The position numbers were made by a program, and so were the translations under genes. 64,000 bases of DNA from Undibacterium sp. 5I1 (GTDB lineage Bacteria; Pseudomonadota; Gammaproteobacteria; Burkholderiales; Burkholderiaceae_D): NCBI RefSeq assembly GCF_034314085.1, contig NZ_JAVIWI010000001.1, positions 806,001-870,000 of the forward strand, given 5' to 3'. This document shows, one piece after another, positions 57,101 through 64,000 of this stretch; position 1 is the stretch's first letter; every line of letters starts with the position of its first letter. The notes beneath the pieces are model-generated. The model saw only the letters and a program-made list of their open reading frames with translations. It did not search any database and was not told the origin of the DNA.

Positions 57101-58265
57101 ATACGCCCGGGCCAAAAATACACAGCTCCCCGGTTTCACCACGCGCTAATAGCCGCAAACCCTTTTCCACATCCGCATCAATCACCAGCAGACCGTAATT
57201 GGGTAGCGGGTGACCAATCGTCACTGGCATATCTGGCTGTAATACCGCCAGACTGGCGGATACTGTTGCTTCTGTCGGGCCATAGGTATTAAACATCTGG
57301 CGTCCGGGCTTGCTCCATTTGGTCACAAGACTTTCCGGACACATTTCACCACCCAGATTGATCAGGCGCAGGCTAGGCACATCCTCATTAAACAGTGCTA
57401 GCAACGTCGGTACTGCATGCAAAACAGTGACCTGATTTGCGATTAAGGCCATTGGTAGTGCATCCGGATCGACTGCGATTTCTTTCGGCGCTATCCATAA
57501 AGTCGCACCGACCAGATAGCTGATCCAGATTTCTTCAAACGACATATCAAACGCGACTGAAAATCCTTGATACACCTTGTCTACGCTGGTAATGCCTAAA
57601 ACCTGATTTTCACTCCGTAAGAAATGACAAATGCTGCCTTGGGTAATCGCAATCCCTTTTGGCTTACCTGTTGAACCCGAAGTGTAGATCACATAGGCCG
57701 GATCGGTAGGGGCGGTCGCTTGGCGTCGCAGTAGTGGTGCGTCGATGGCCGTCATCAACTGCATTGCAGTCCAGATATGACAAGCAGGTGATAGTTGATG
57801 TGCTGTTGATGTAGTTGAGGTAGTTGAACGTAGCTGAGATGCGAGAGCATCTGCCGTCAGTATTCCAAATGCCTGCGCATCATCCAGACAAACAGCAATC
57901 CTGTCGACGGGCACATCGGCATCAAACGGTAGCCAGGCAGCTCCGGCTTTGGCGATGCCTGCTTGCATGACTAATAAATCAATGCCGCGTGGTAGCCATA
58001 AGCCAAGAATATGTCCTGGCCGGACGCCTGCCGCGATCAAGTGCGACGCAACCAGATCGGCTCGCTCGTTTAAAACGCGATAACTCAGCGCCACGTCAGC
58101 AAAAATCAGGGCAGTCTTGTCGGGGTGGGCGAGAGCGGTGGCTTCAAGCAGATCCGCCAGCGTTTCTTGACGTATCAGTTCTGGTGCAAAAGCACCGTAA
58201 AGAATAGGGGATGTGTTATCAATCGCTGGCACGTCAGACATACGGTGTTGAGACATAAATCGCAA
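54189..58265 (-). CDS. Pls/PosA-type non-ribosomal peptide synthetase
   Basis: 1358 residues. Adenylation domain to about 545: YTSGSTGKPKG (A3), FDMSFEEIW (A4), NTYGPTEATVS (A5), YRTGDL (A7), GRADDQVKIRGFRVE (A8) and SGKIDRK (A10). Carrier domain near 555-610 with LGGHSL, the phosphopantetheine Ser. Then three repeats of two membrane helices plus a left-handed beta-helix (hexapeptide) domain, near 650-870, 885-1110 and 1150-1355. This order is that of epsilon-poly-L-lysine synthetase, whose C-domains polymerise one amino acid by isopeptide bonds at the membrane. No condensation or thioesterase domain is seen. Pocket residues read by eye begin D-M-E, reminiscent of ornithine/lysine codes. ATGs at 58265, 58256 and 58241 are all possible. 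Confidence 0.92.
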   Translation of the reverse strand: MRFMSQHRMSDVPAIDNTSPILYGAFAPELIRQETLADLLEATALAHPDKTALIFADVALSYRVLNERADLVASHLIAAGVRPGHILGLWLPRGIDLLVMQAGIAKAGAAWLPFDADVPVDRIAVCLDDAQAFGILTADALASQLRSTTSTTSTAHQLSPACHIWTAMQLMTAIDAPLLRRQATAPTDPAYVIYTSGSTGKPKGIAITQGSICHFLRSENQVLGITSVDKVYQGFSVAFDMSFEEIWISYLVGATLWIAPKEIAVDPDALPMALIANQVTVLHAVPTLLALFNEDVPSLRLINLGGEMCPESLVTKWSKPGRQMFNTYGPTEATVSASLAVLQPDMPVTIGHPLPNYGLLVIDADVEKGLRLLARGETGELCIFGPGVSDGYLGRPDLTAEKFIANPWSAPSNSLNDQRLYRTGDLARIAEDGSVQCLGRADDQVKIRGFRVELGEIEAVLAQQAGVGTVAVILRSEQGVDQLIAFIVNDSSHVIKPSDLRQALLASLPSYMVPSRYEFLSEMPRLTSGKIDRKTLKAQTLSETVSTEESDLPETPAEEILFAALNKLLPGQAIHRSADFFSDLGGHSLLAARLVSMLRADARYAYFKISDIYQSRLVGTIAGVMTAGAITSENIHTTWEQPSDVKRWICGAAQAVMIPFLVAMRMMQWLAPFFAYHFFTGDPDDSIIRATFLSVGVFLLLTLFEFVIAIAGKWLIVGRLKAGNYPLWGVTYYRWWLADRLVEAAPTYMLSGSSMYAWWLRALGAKIGKDVNIGSITLRSPDLLQIGDGASIGNACNFENARVERGLLRLGKITLGNEAYVGSYSVLEGGTELGNFAHLEGQSALSEGQSIPNDRIWRGSPAADVGVFDPASRPERPVVSELRFFTEAVFFIFGSLLITALFFLPVFPSFITIDWFDNLDSLPWLQSNNMFFQLTKYFILAFPATAILIVCTALLSAGIRWSILPKLKAGTYQVHGNTYCGKWLVNQIQESSLNVLHGVYATVYAPYWYRLLGAKVGRGAEISTALGVVPDMLTLGDDTFIADAVLLGDEEIDGGWMSMQPTVISRRSFVGNGAYIPDGTILPENVLIGVHTSAPRNDQMHEGDTWLGSPPMHLPAREEVKGFPEELTFRPSAMRRLGRGLIEAFRIISPHAMVISVGYTIVLNLMPLAGDDRWGDVAYYLSIAGLWYGVGSFAFVMALKWLFIFRYKKSSMPMWTSFVWLSEGITNLYEGIAVPNFMRYLRGTPWLPLAFNLLGARIGRGVYLDTTDITEFDCVSIGAYSEINALACPQTHLFEDRVMKIDEVIIGERVYMGARSSVLYSAVVGDEAKLGALTLVMKGEFIPAKSSWRGCPAAIAQS

Positions 58266-58581
58266 TGCAAAATGGGTAAATGCGAAGTTAAAATTAGACT
58301 AACTTCTTCTATGCGAAGTTTATCACCCGTGATGCGGGACGAAGCAAAAAAATAATATAAAGAATGGTGGGCTGTCGTCTTAAAAAAACATTGACAGATC
58401 ACGCCAGTTAATTAGATCTAGGGTGAGCAATGTCTCAACATAATTGACTCAACCGAAGACTTATCTAGCTCAATGTATCTATGTGTGATAATTTATACTT
58501 GGTGGTAGTATATTTAAAAATCCAATGAATTTATGGACATAAATTGGTATTTTCGCATATACCCCCAAAAATTCTGCATTT
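58266..58581. other. intergenic region with repeat A6
   Basis: About 316 bases between chrA (minus) and the synthetase. Holds repeat A6 and probably the synthetase promoter. No ORF is supported. Confidence 0.5.
58495..58566 (+). repeat. dispersed repeat family A, copy A6 (short type)
   Basis: 72 bp: ATACTTGGTGGTAGTATATT, core TCCA...TGGAC, right end ATATACCCCC, the inverted form of the GGGGGAGTAT end found in the 79-81 bp copies. Same length and end type as A3. Confidence 0.6.
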
Positions 58582-59949
58582 TTATTTTATGAACGCCGGA
58601 ATATATTGCAGCGCCAAGCCAAGCAACGCACAACCGATAATCACATGAATCACATTACGTTTAAACCTTAGCAAGGCAATTGCAGCACCAAGCCCGATCA
58701 GCGCCGACATCATATCTAATTTGCCACTGAACCCATTAGGCCACAGCACATTGTAAGCAAAGAACAACGCCAGATTGATAATCACACCAACGACTGCGGC
58801 GGTAATGGCCGTCAACGGTGCCGTCAGCTTTAATTGATTATGGGTTGATTCAATAAACGGACCGCCTGCCAGAATAAAGATAAATGATGGCAAAAAAGTG
58901 AACCAGGTCGCCAGACTAGCTGCCACTGAACCTGCGAGAAACAGATGCTCAGTTCCTAACAGAGCTTTCAGATAGCCACCGACAAAGGCCACAAAGGCTA
59001 CCACCATGATCAAGGGGCCCGGCGTAGTTTCTCCCAGCGCCAGCCCGTCGACCATTTGTGACGCACTCAGCCAGCCATAATGCCCGACCGCACCCTGGTA
59101 CACATAAGGCAGCACCGCATAAGCACCACCAAAAGTGAGCAAAGCCGCTTTAGTAAAAAACCATGCCATCAGGGTATAGGGATGCTCCCAACCGAACAGC
59201 ATCCACAATAAGGCCATTGGCACACTCCAAAGCACCAAACCTGAGACAGCAACTTTACACAAACCCCTCCAACTGAATAAAGCATGCGCAGGTGTCGCAG
59301 TATCGTCGTCAATCAATGCAGCACCAACATGTTTTTGCGCTGCGCCATGACCGCCACCGGTTTGAAAATACTGCGGCATAAAGCGTCCGCCTAGAAAGCC
59401 GATAACAGCGGCAATCAATACAATCAAAGGGAAAGGCATATCAATCGCAAAGATTGCGACGAAAGACGCTGCGGCGATTGCCCACAACACAGGATTTTTT
59501 AAGGCACGCGAGCCAATGCGATGCGCAGCCTGCACAACGATGGCAGTTACAGCAGGTTTAATCCCATAAAACAAACCAACCACCAGCGGCATGCTGCCAA
59601 AAGCGATATAAATCCAGGATAAAAAAATCAGAATAAATAGCGATGGCAACACAAACAACACGCCGGCGATCACGCCGCCCCAAGTACGGTGCATCAACCA
59701 GCCGATATACGTGGCGAGCTGTTGTGCCTCCGGACCAGGTAGCACCATGCAGAAATTGAGCGCATGCAAAAATCGCTTCTCACTAATCCATCGCCGGTTT
59801 TCTACCAGTTCCTGATGCATGACCGCGATCTGGCCTGCGGGGCCGCCAAAACTGATGAAGCCCAGTTTTAACCAAAACCGGAAAGCCACCCAAAAGCTTA
59901 CCGACATTGGAGGAGTATCGGTGCGGAGAATGGGATTGACCGGTGGCAT
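58582..59949 (-). CDS. chrA: chromate efflux transporter ChrA
   Basis: 455 residues, two homologous CHR domains. First-half motifs FISFGGPAGQIAVMHQEL near 32 and LPGPEAQQLATYIGW near 70; second-half equivalents LTFGGAYAVLPYV near 275 and ETTPGPLIMVVAFVAFVGGY near 305. Twelve or so membrane segments. It exports chromate from the cytoplasm. The ATG is only 5 bases from an IS30-family element, so its own leader is cut off; an internal start at 59907 (SVSFWVAF) is possible. Confidence 0.9.
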   Translation of the reverse strand: MPPVNPILRTDTPPMSVSFWVAFRFWLKLGFISFGGPAGQIAVMHQELVENRRWISEKRFLHALNFCMVLPGPEAQQLATYIGWLMHRTWGGVIAGVLFVLPSLFILIFLSWIYIAFGSMPLVVGLFYGIKPAVTAIVVQAAHRIGSRALKNPVLWAIAAASFVAIFAIDMPFPLIVLIAAVIGFLGGRFMPQYFQTGGGHGAAQKHVGAALIDDDTATPAHALFSWRGLCKVAVSGLVLWSVPMALLWMLFGWEHPYTLMAWFFTKAALLTFGGAYAVLPYVYQGAVGHYGWLSASQMVDGLALGETTPGPLIMVVAFVAFVGGYLKALLGTEHLFLAGSVAASLATWFTFLPSFIFILAGGPFIESTHNQLKLTAPLTAITAAVVGVIINLALFFAYNVLWPNGFSGKLDMMSALIGLGAAIALLRFKRNVIHVIIGCALLGLALQYIPAFIK

Positions 59950-59954
59950 AAGTG

Positions 59955-61056
59955 GGCGGATTCAGCTACGAAGAGCAACGGGAGGTAAGTTTTAGGGGGA
60001 GTATATCCAAATTATAAAAAACCTCAAACGGCGTTCGATAGCCGAGGCATTTCCTAGGGCGATGATTGAGTTGATTGACTGCCCGTTGCAACTGGGCTTG
60101 AGTGATTTCCTTGAAGTTGGTGTTCTTTGGAAAGTAGTATCGTAATAAGCCGTTCGTGTTCTCGTTGAGCCCCCGCTCCCAGGAATGATACGGATGAGCG
60201 AAGTACACTTGGGCTTGCAGATGTGCTGCGATGGACTCATGCCCTGCAAACTCCCTGCCATTATCGAACGTGATGGTATGGCAGTGCTGCTGATGTGGCG
60301 TGAGCAGTTGCTCGATGCTGGCAGCAACTCCTTGCGCGTGTTTGCTATGATGTTGCCGGGCTAAGGTAAAACGAGAGACACGATCGACCCGCGTAATGAC
60401 GATACCTTGCTGTTTCTTGCCAATGATCGTATCGCCCTCCCAGTCGCCTAAGCAGATTTTTTGATCCACGATCGCGGGTCGTTGGTCAATGCTGATACGG
60501 TTCTTGAGCATGCCCCGGCGCTGTTGACCACTACCGTAGCGTTTGCGGTAGGGCTTCTGACCCCGCAGATGCTTGAAGAGAGTGCCGCCCGCTCTGCGGT
60601 CAGCGTAGATGCGCAGATAGACGGTTTCATGACTGATCTTCATTTTTTCCTGCCGTTCCAGGCTTAACCGTTCGATTGCTTGCTGCGGCGATAAGTCCAT
60701 GCGCAGGTAGGTCGAGACGGCGAGCCAGTCGTTGTCATCAATACGTCGTGCGTTACGACTATTCTTTTGTCGTTCGTCGGCTATTTTTTTCGCTTGTAAG
60801 GGGCGCCACCCGCTTCCTCCGGTATTGCGCTTGAGTTCCCTGTGGATGCTGGACTTATGACGATGGAGTGCGGCAGCAATCTCGCTGACTGTCTTTTTTT
60901 CTAACCGCAGTGCGTAAATTTGGTATCGTTCGTCTTGGGTTAGGTGTGTGTAGCGCATATTCGGCAACTTTCGACTGGCTGGTCAAAAGGCAGAATGCTA
61001 TCGCATCTGACCCTTTGACTTTTTATTCAACGTTGCTCTTCGTACTTGAATCCGCC
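59955..61056 (-). mobile_element. IS30-family insertion sequence, complete
   Basis: 1102 bp. 26-bp imperfect inverted ends: GGCGGATTCAGCTACGAAG... at 59955 and its complement ending ...CTTGAATCCGCC at 61056, differing by two positions. A 3-bp GTG duplication flanks it (59952-59954; 61057-61059), normal for IS30. One intact transposase. It lies directly in front of chrA and next to repeat C2. Confidence 0.93.
59966..60958 (-). CDS. IS30-family transposase
   Basis: 330 residues from the ATG at 60958 (a TTG at 60967 is in frame). N-terminal helix-turn-helix TVSEIAAALHRHKSSIHREL. DDE catalytic residues in GDWEGDTIIG near 172, ITFDNGREFAG near 232 and SWERGLNENTNGLLRYYFPK near 268. Codes up to the inner edge of the left end repeat. 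Complete and apparently active. Confidence 0.95.
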   Translation of the reverse strand: MRYTHLTQDERYQIYALRLEKKTVSEIAAALHRHKSSIHRELKRNTGGSGWRPLQAKKIADERQKNSRNARRIDDNDWLAVSTYLRMDLSPQQAIERLSLERQEKMKISHETVYLRIYADRRAGGTLFKHLRGQKPYRKRYGSGQQRRGMLKNRISIDQRPAIVDQKICLGDWEGDTIIGKKQQGIVITRVDRVSRFTLARQHHSKHAQGVAASIEQLLTPHQQHCHTITFDNGREFAGHESIAAHLQAQVYFAHPYHSWERGLNENTNGLLRYYFPKNTNFKEITQAQLQRAVNQLNHRPRKCLGYRTPFEVFYNLDILPLKLTSRCSS

Positions 61057-61072
61057 GTGTTTTGATAAATAT

Positions 61073-61168
61073 AGGACCTACCCAAAACTGCCCCAGCTGC
61101 GTTGAATCGACTAGCTAAAGTACTGTCTTCATCGCTGCGACTTGCTAGGATGATTTTGCCTGAGTCCT
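61073..61168. repeat. REP-like hairpin repeat, copy C2
   Basis: 96 bp. Ends AGGACCTACCCAAAAC and ATTTTGCCTGAGTCCT pair. The interior CAGCTGCGTTGAATCG and CTTCATCGCTGCGACTTGC are the shared family core. It begins 17 bases outside the IS30, so it once lay just upstream of chrA. Confidence 0.6.
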
Positions 61169-61203
61169 AAAATACGGTTAAATCAAATTAATAATTGCCG
61201 CTA

Positions 61204-61851
61204 TCAGGCCATCGCTACAATTTGTTTTAACGCGCGCTCAAATACATCGGAGGTTTGTCCGCCTGAAATCAAATGTTTATCATTGATGATGACTGCCGGA
61301 ACCGAGTTAATGCCACGGCTTAAATATAATTTCTCTAACGCTCTGACATCATCAGCATACAACTCAGAGTTTAAAATCGCACGCGCTGCGATCTTGTCTA
61401 ATCCGACACTTTCTGCGATACGGATCAAGGTTTCGTGATCGCTAGGATTGTCGCCATCCGTAAAGTAGGCGGCAAATAAGGCGTGCTTCAACGCCAGTTG
61501 CTTGCCCTCAATCTCGGCCCAGTGCAACAAGCGATGCGCATCAAAGGTGTTGTAGATACGGCTTCTTTTATCCATCCCAAAAACAAATCCTTCCGCCGCA
61601 CCGCGGGCACGGATTGCCTCCCGGTTACTTGCGGATTGTTCTGGTGTGGCGCCATATTTTTCCGCCAAATGTTCATTGATATCTTGACCTTCCGCCGCCA
61701 TGCGCGGGTTTAATTCAAACGGCTGAAAGTGGATATCAGTCGTGACCTCGCTACCCAAAGTTGCAATTGCGGTCTCTAATGATTTCAGTCCGATGATGCA
61801 CCAAGGACAAGATACGTCAGAAACAAAGTCAATTTTGATGTGATTTTTCAT
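61204..61851 (-). CDS. DsbA-family oxidoreductase (FrnE type)
   Basis: 215 residues. DFVSDVSCPWCIIGLKSLE holds the CPWC redox pair; HFQPFELNPRM, FDAHRLLHWAE and GINSVPAVIIN (cis-Pro) are typical FrnE/DsbA positions. There is no signal peptide, so it is cytoplasmic, unlike periplasmic DsbA. FrnE-like proteins act as disulfide oxidoreductases/isomerases in stress. No obvious ribosome site before the ATG. Upstream lies the divergent ProQ-like gene. Confidence 0.9.
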   Translation of the reverse strand: MKNHIKIDFVSDVSCPWCIIGLKSLETAIATLGSEVTTDIHFQPFELNPRMAAEGQDINEHLAEKYGATPEQSASNREAIRARGAAEGFVFGMDKRSRIYNTFDAHRLLHWAEIEGKQLALKHALFAAYFTDGDNPSDHETLIRIAESVGLDKIAARAILNSELYADDVRALEKLYLSRGINSVPAVIINDKHLISGGQTSDVFERALKQIVAMA

Positions 61852-62087
61852 GGTTTTAATAAAATAAGTTGGTTATTAAATACAGGTCGCCAAGAGCGAA
61901 GATCTATGCAAAATTCGTATTCTATACTTGCGCTATCTCTACTTTATTGGCCTTAATTGATAGCTCCGGTAGGACTAAAACGTTGCTCAAACAACGATGT
62001 ATGTTGATTTACAGCAGCCAAAATACCCTTTGACTCTAACGCATGATATTCTGCGTCCTGCAATAGTAACCATATCAGATTATTTTC

Positions 62088-62660
62088 ATGACCACATCGA
62101 CATCAGTAGTAACAGAAGTAACCGCGTCAGACGCAGTTAACCCAGCACATACAGCAACGGAATTAGCAGACGTAGTTGCGGTAGCAACGACAACAGCAGT
62201 TGCAACGTCAGATCAACCAGCAACAACGTCGACCGCGCCAACTGCTACGCCAAACCAGCTTGCTCGTAAATTGTTGAAAAAACTGCAAACTGAGTTCTCC
62301 GTGTTTGATGAACATCTGCCTTTGGCAATTGGTATTGATAAACAATTACAGAAAAAAATGCCAGAGCTGGATCGCAAAGTGTTACGAATCGCCCTGGGCA
62401 TTCATACCAACTCTGTACGCTATTTGTTTAATGCTGCCAAAGCACAAAAACGTGTGGATCTGGAAGGCAAAGAAGTTGATGCCATCACAGAAGAGCATCG
62501 CACTCATGCGTCAGGTATTCTGCGCGAGCGTTCCAAGAAAAATGCAGATGCACGCAAACTCAAAGCCAATGCCGAGAGAATACAAAAGCAAGAAGCCGAG
62601 GCAGAGCGCCAACGTCAGGACAAGCTGAATCAACTGGCGGCTAAATTTGCCCGCACCTGA
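62088..62660 (+). CDS. ProQ/FinO family RNA-binding protein
   Basis: 190 residues. An N-terminal Ala/Thr/Val-rich, probably disordered tract of about 60 residues precedes the FinO domain: LARKLLKKLQTEFSVFDEHLPLAIGI and IALGIHTNSVRYLFNAAKAQKRVDLEG. A charged coiled tail (ERIQKQEAEAERQRQDKL) follows. The domain binds structured small RNAs and mRNA 3' ends. The long acid-free linker at the N-terminus differs from E. coli ProQ, which has its linker after the domain. Confidence 0.88.
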   Translation: MTTSTSVVTEVTASDAVNPAHTATELADVVAVATTTAVATSDQPATTSTAPTATPNQLARKLLKKLQTEFSVFDEHLPLAIGIDKQLQKKMPELDRKVLRIALGIHTNSVRYLFNAAKAQKRVDLEGKEVDAITEEHRTHASGILRERSKKNADARKLKANAERIQKQEAEAERQRQDKLNQLAAKFART

Positions 62661-62813
62661 TTTACGCATAGTCCCGCATAGTCCAGTCTTTGTTTCAATG
62701 CTGTTCATGTATAGATATAACGAAATGACGTTTTATTTTGTGAACAGCAAGTCTTCTTGCTTCTCCATCACTAAAACTATATTTCCAGCCACCTTAGCTG
62801 AAACTCCTATTTA

Positions 62814-63065
62814 ATGATGTCATGGTTTCTCTATCTGTTGGAATGTAATGATGGCAGCATCTACACGGGCATTACGACCAATGTAGAGAAACGATATGCC
62901 ACCCATGTCAGTGGCAAAGGCGCACGTTATACCCGCTCACACCCGCCACAAAAAATACTTGCTGTCTTTGAATACGATGACCGGTCATCCGCATCAAAAG
63001 CAGAACACGCTACCAAAAAACTGAGCGCACAACAGAAGCGCGCGTTGTCAAACTCATTAATTTGA
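62814..63065 (+). CDS. GIY-YIG nuclease-like protein (UPF0213/YhbQ)
   Basis: 83 residues. WFLYLLECNDGSIYTGIT has the GIY-YIG motif (YLL...IYTG), KRYATHVSGKGARYTRSHPP carries the Arg and Tyr of the active site and AEHATKKLSAQQKRAL completes the domain. Start may be 62814 or the next codon. Stand-alone forms bind or cut branched DNA. Its stop overlaps a TTG of the next ORF. Confidence 0.92.
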   Translation: MMSWFLYLLECNDGSIYTGITTNVEKRYATHVSGKGARYTRSHPPQKILAVFEYDDRSSASKAEHATKKLSAQQKRALSNSLI

Positions 63066-63094
63066 AAACCATCGGTTTGAAACCCATCATTGAT

Positions 63095-63715
63095 ATGACT
63101 ACCAATATGACGAATAAGTTGTTTTCTGCCGCCTGTGAACGTAACGCTGATCCAATCTTACTAACGATTACTCCGTTTTTAAATAACAGCAAAACGGTGT
63201 TTGAGATCGGTAGTGGTACAGGTCAGCATGCAGTCTATTTTGGAGCGCGTTTGCCGCATATCACGTGGCAATGCAGTGACCGGATACAAAACCACCCCAG
63301 CATCAGCGCCTGGCAAGAAGAGGCAAAACTCCCCAACTTGTTAGCACCATTATGTTTAGACATCGGCCATTCAGCTTGGCCAGAGAACAAATTTGATGCA
63401 GTTTATACCTCTAATACTTGCCATATCTTGTCATGGCAAGAGGTGCAAATCATGTTTGAAGGCGTAGCATCTATCTTGGTGGAGCGGGGATATTTTTTTA
63501 TCTACGGTCCGTTTAACTATGACGGACAATTCACCAGCGCCAGCAATGCGCAATTTGACGCTTCGTTAAAATCACAAGCCCCACATATGGGCATCCGCGC
63601 GATCGAAGATATTATTGCGCTGGCAAATCAACACCAGTTACAACTGCAAGAAGATTTTGCAATGCCAGCCAATAATCGCCTTTTAGTTTTGCAAAAAATA
63701 AATTTAAAACGATAG
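63095..63715 (+). CDS. DUF938 SAM-dependent methyltransferase
   Basis: 206 residues from the ATG at 63095; a TTG at 63062 and an ATG at 63107 are also in frame. The family start FSAACERNADPILLTI and the SAM loop VFEIGSGTGQHAVYFGARLP near 38 are clear, with YTSNTCHILSWQEVQIMF near 118 as the DUF938 signature. FIYGPFNYDGQFTSASNAQFD also matches. Substrate unknown. It follows the GIY-YIG gene on the same strand. Confidence 0.88.
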   Translation: MTTNMTNKLFSAACERNADPILLTITPFLNNSKTVFEIGSGTGQHAVYFGARLPHITWQCSDRIQNHPSISAWQEEAKLPNLLAPLCLDIGHSAWPENKFDAVYTSNTCHILSWQEVQIMFEGVASILVERGYFFIYGPFNYDGQFTSASNAQFDASLKSQAPHMGIRAIEDIIALANQHQLQLQEDFAMPANNRLLVLQKINLKR

Positions 63716-64000
63716 CTAATTACCAATGTGCATTTAATGCGACAGACCTGCAAAAAATCAGTGACAAACACAAATGGCAGCAGGTAATCTCAATCATCAA
63801 AGTGATTAATTAAAATCACGTTTTAAATACAAAACAATAGAGGTTCTTGCAAAACGAAACACCGGAGAGTAATTTTATTGCGAGAAGCGCAAAATAGATG
63901 AGAAAGGAGCGGCCATTTCTGGCAAGATGAAAGTGACTAAACAACCATCTGCGCTCCGCTATGAATCCTACACAACGCCTGCTGATAATGCAACGCTGGA
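63716..64000. other. end region, possible 5' end of another gene
   Basis: About 285 bases with no complete gene. An ATG at 63961 opens 13 codons (MNPTQRLLIMQRW) to the window edge; GGAGCG...CGCTCC (63907-63957) forms a hairpin just before. Too short to classify. Confidence 0.35.

Noticed and set aside
59985..60012. GGGGGAGTATAT next to the IS30 end, resembling the right end of repeat family A
   Set aside because: It is the last codons of the IS30 transposase (DILPLKL) and has no core palindrome or left end. Treated as coincidence.

Overview
The window looks like chromosome from a betaproteobacterium of the Burkholderiales, most probably an Oxalobacteraceae/Undibacterium-like organism. This is inferred from gene content and rRNA style, not from a database match. 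Supporting features are a complete 16S-tRNAIle-tRNAAla-23S-5S operon, a lysS-prfB pair with the RF2 programmed frameshift, a pilVWXY1E/fimT minor-pilin operon, the imuA-imuB-dnaE2 SOS mutasome cassette and a ProQ/FinO protein.

Layout. 1-6685 (+): a run of small-molecule/lipid enzymes (PaaI thioesterase end, serine hydrolase, MDR reductase, GST, SDR, epoxide-hydrolase-like protein, hotdog thioesterase). 6862-14245: mixed housekeeping genes (GNAT, DUF3592, Mpo1/DUF962, FUSC, LysE, alpha/beta hydrolase with MetY, CBS protein, renalase-like flavoprotein). 14471-25029, mostly (-): cupin with ABC exporter, lysS, prfB, a zinc-ribbon protein, an M13 peptidase, a (+) MazG-like pyrophosphohydrolase and small unknown genes. 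25130-31186: the rrn operon with promoter, two boxA sites and terminator. 31530-38898 (+): an A+T-rich type IV pilus minor-pilin operon. 38909-46018: a nested mobile-element island. An intact IS21-family element splits a secreted-protein gene, an IS3-family element sits inside an older IS150-like copy, the region is bounded by inverted IS150-like ends, and an IS256 end abuts dnaE2. 46047-51603 (-): dnaE2, imuB, imuA with a LexA box upstream; a second LexA-like box lies before a small divergent gene. 52451-58265 (-): a lipoprotein, then an Sfp-type phosphopantetheinyl transferase overlapping a 1358-residue Pls-type non-ribosomal peptide synthetase. 58582-61056 (-): ChrA with an intact IS30-family element five bases before its start codon. 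61204-63715: DsbA/FrnE, ProQ/FinO, GIY-YIG and DUF938 methyltransferase genes.

Most notable. (1) The Pls-like synthetase (adenylation, carrier, then three tandem membrane/left-handed-helix C-domains) with its own phosphopantetheinyl transferase is a candidate system for a cationic homopoly(amino acid). (2) An intergenic repeat family of 72-81 bp (six copies) has a CGTCCA/TGGACG core palindrome and two alternative right ends. (3) A second superfamily of REP-like hairpins occurs, one copy lying in the imuA leader and one just upstream of the IS30 next to chrA. (4) Layered IS insertions can be undone on paper from their target duplications, restoring the interrupted genes.

All assignments are from reading the sequence by eye. 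Family names are from motif recognition, and no search was run.
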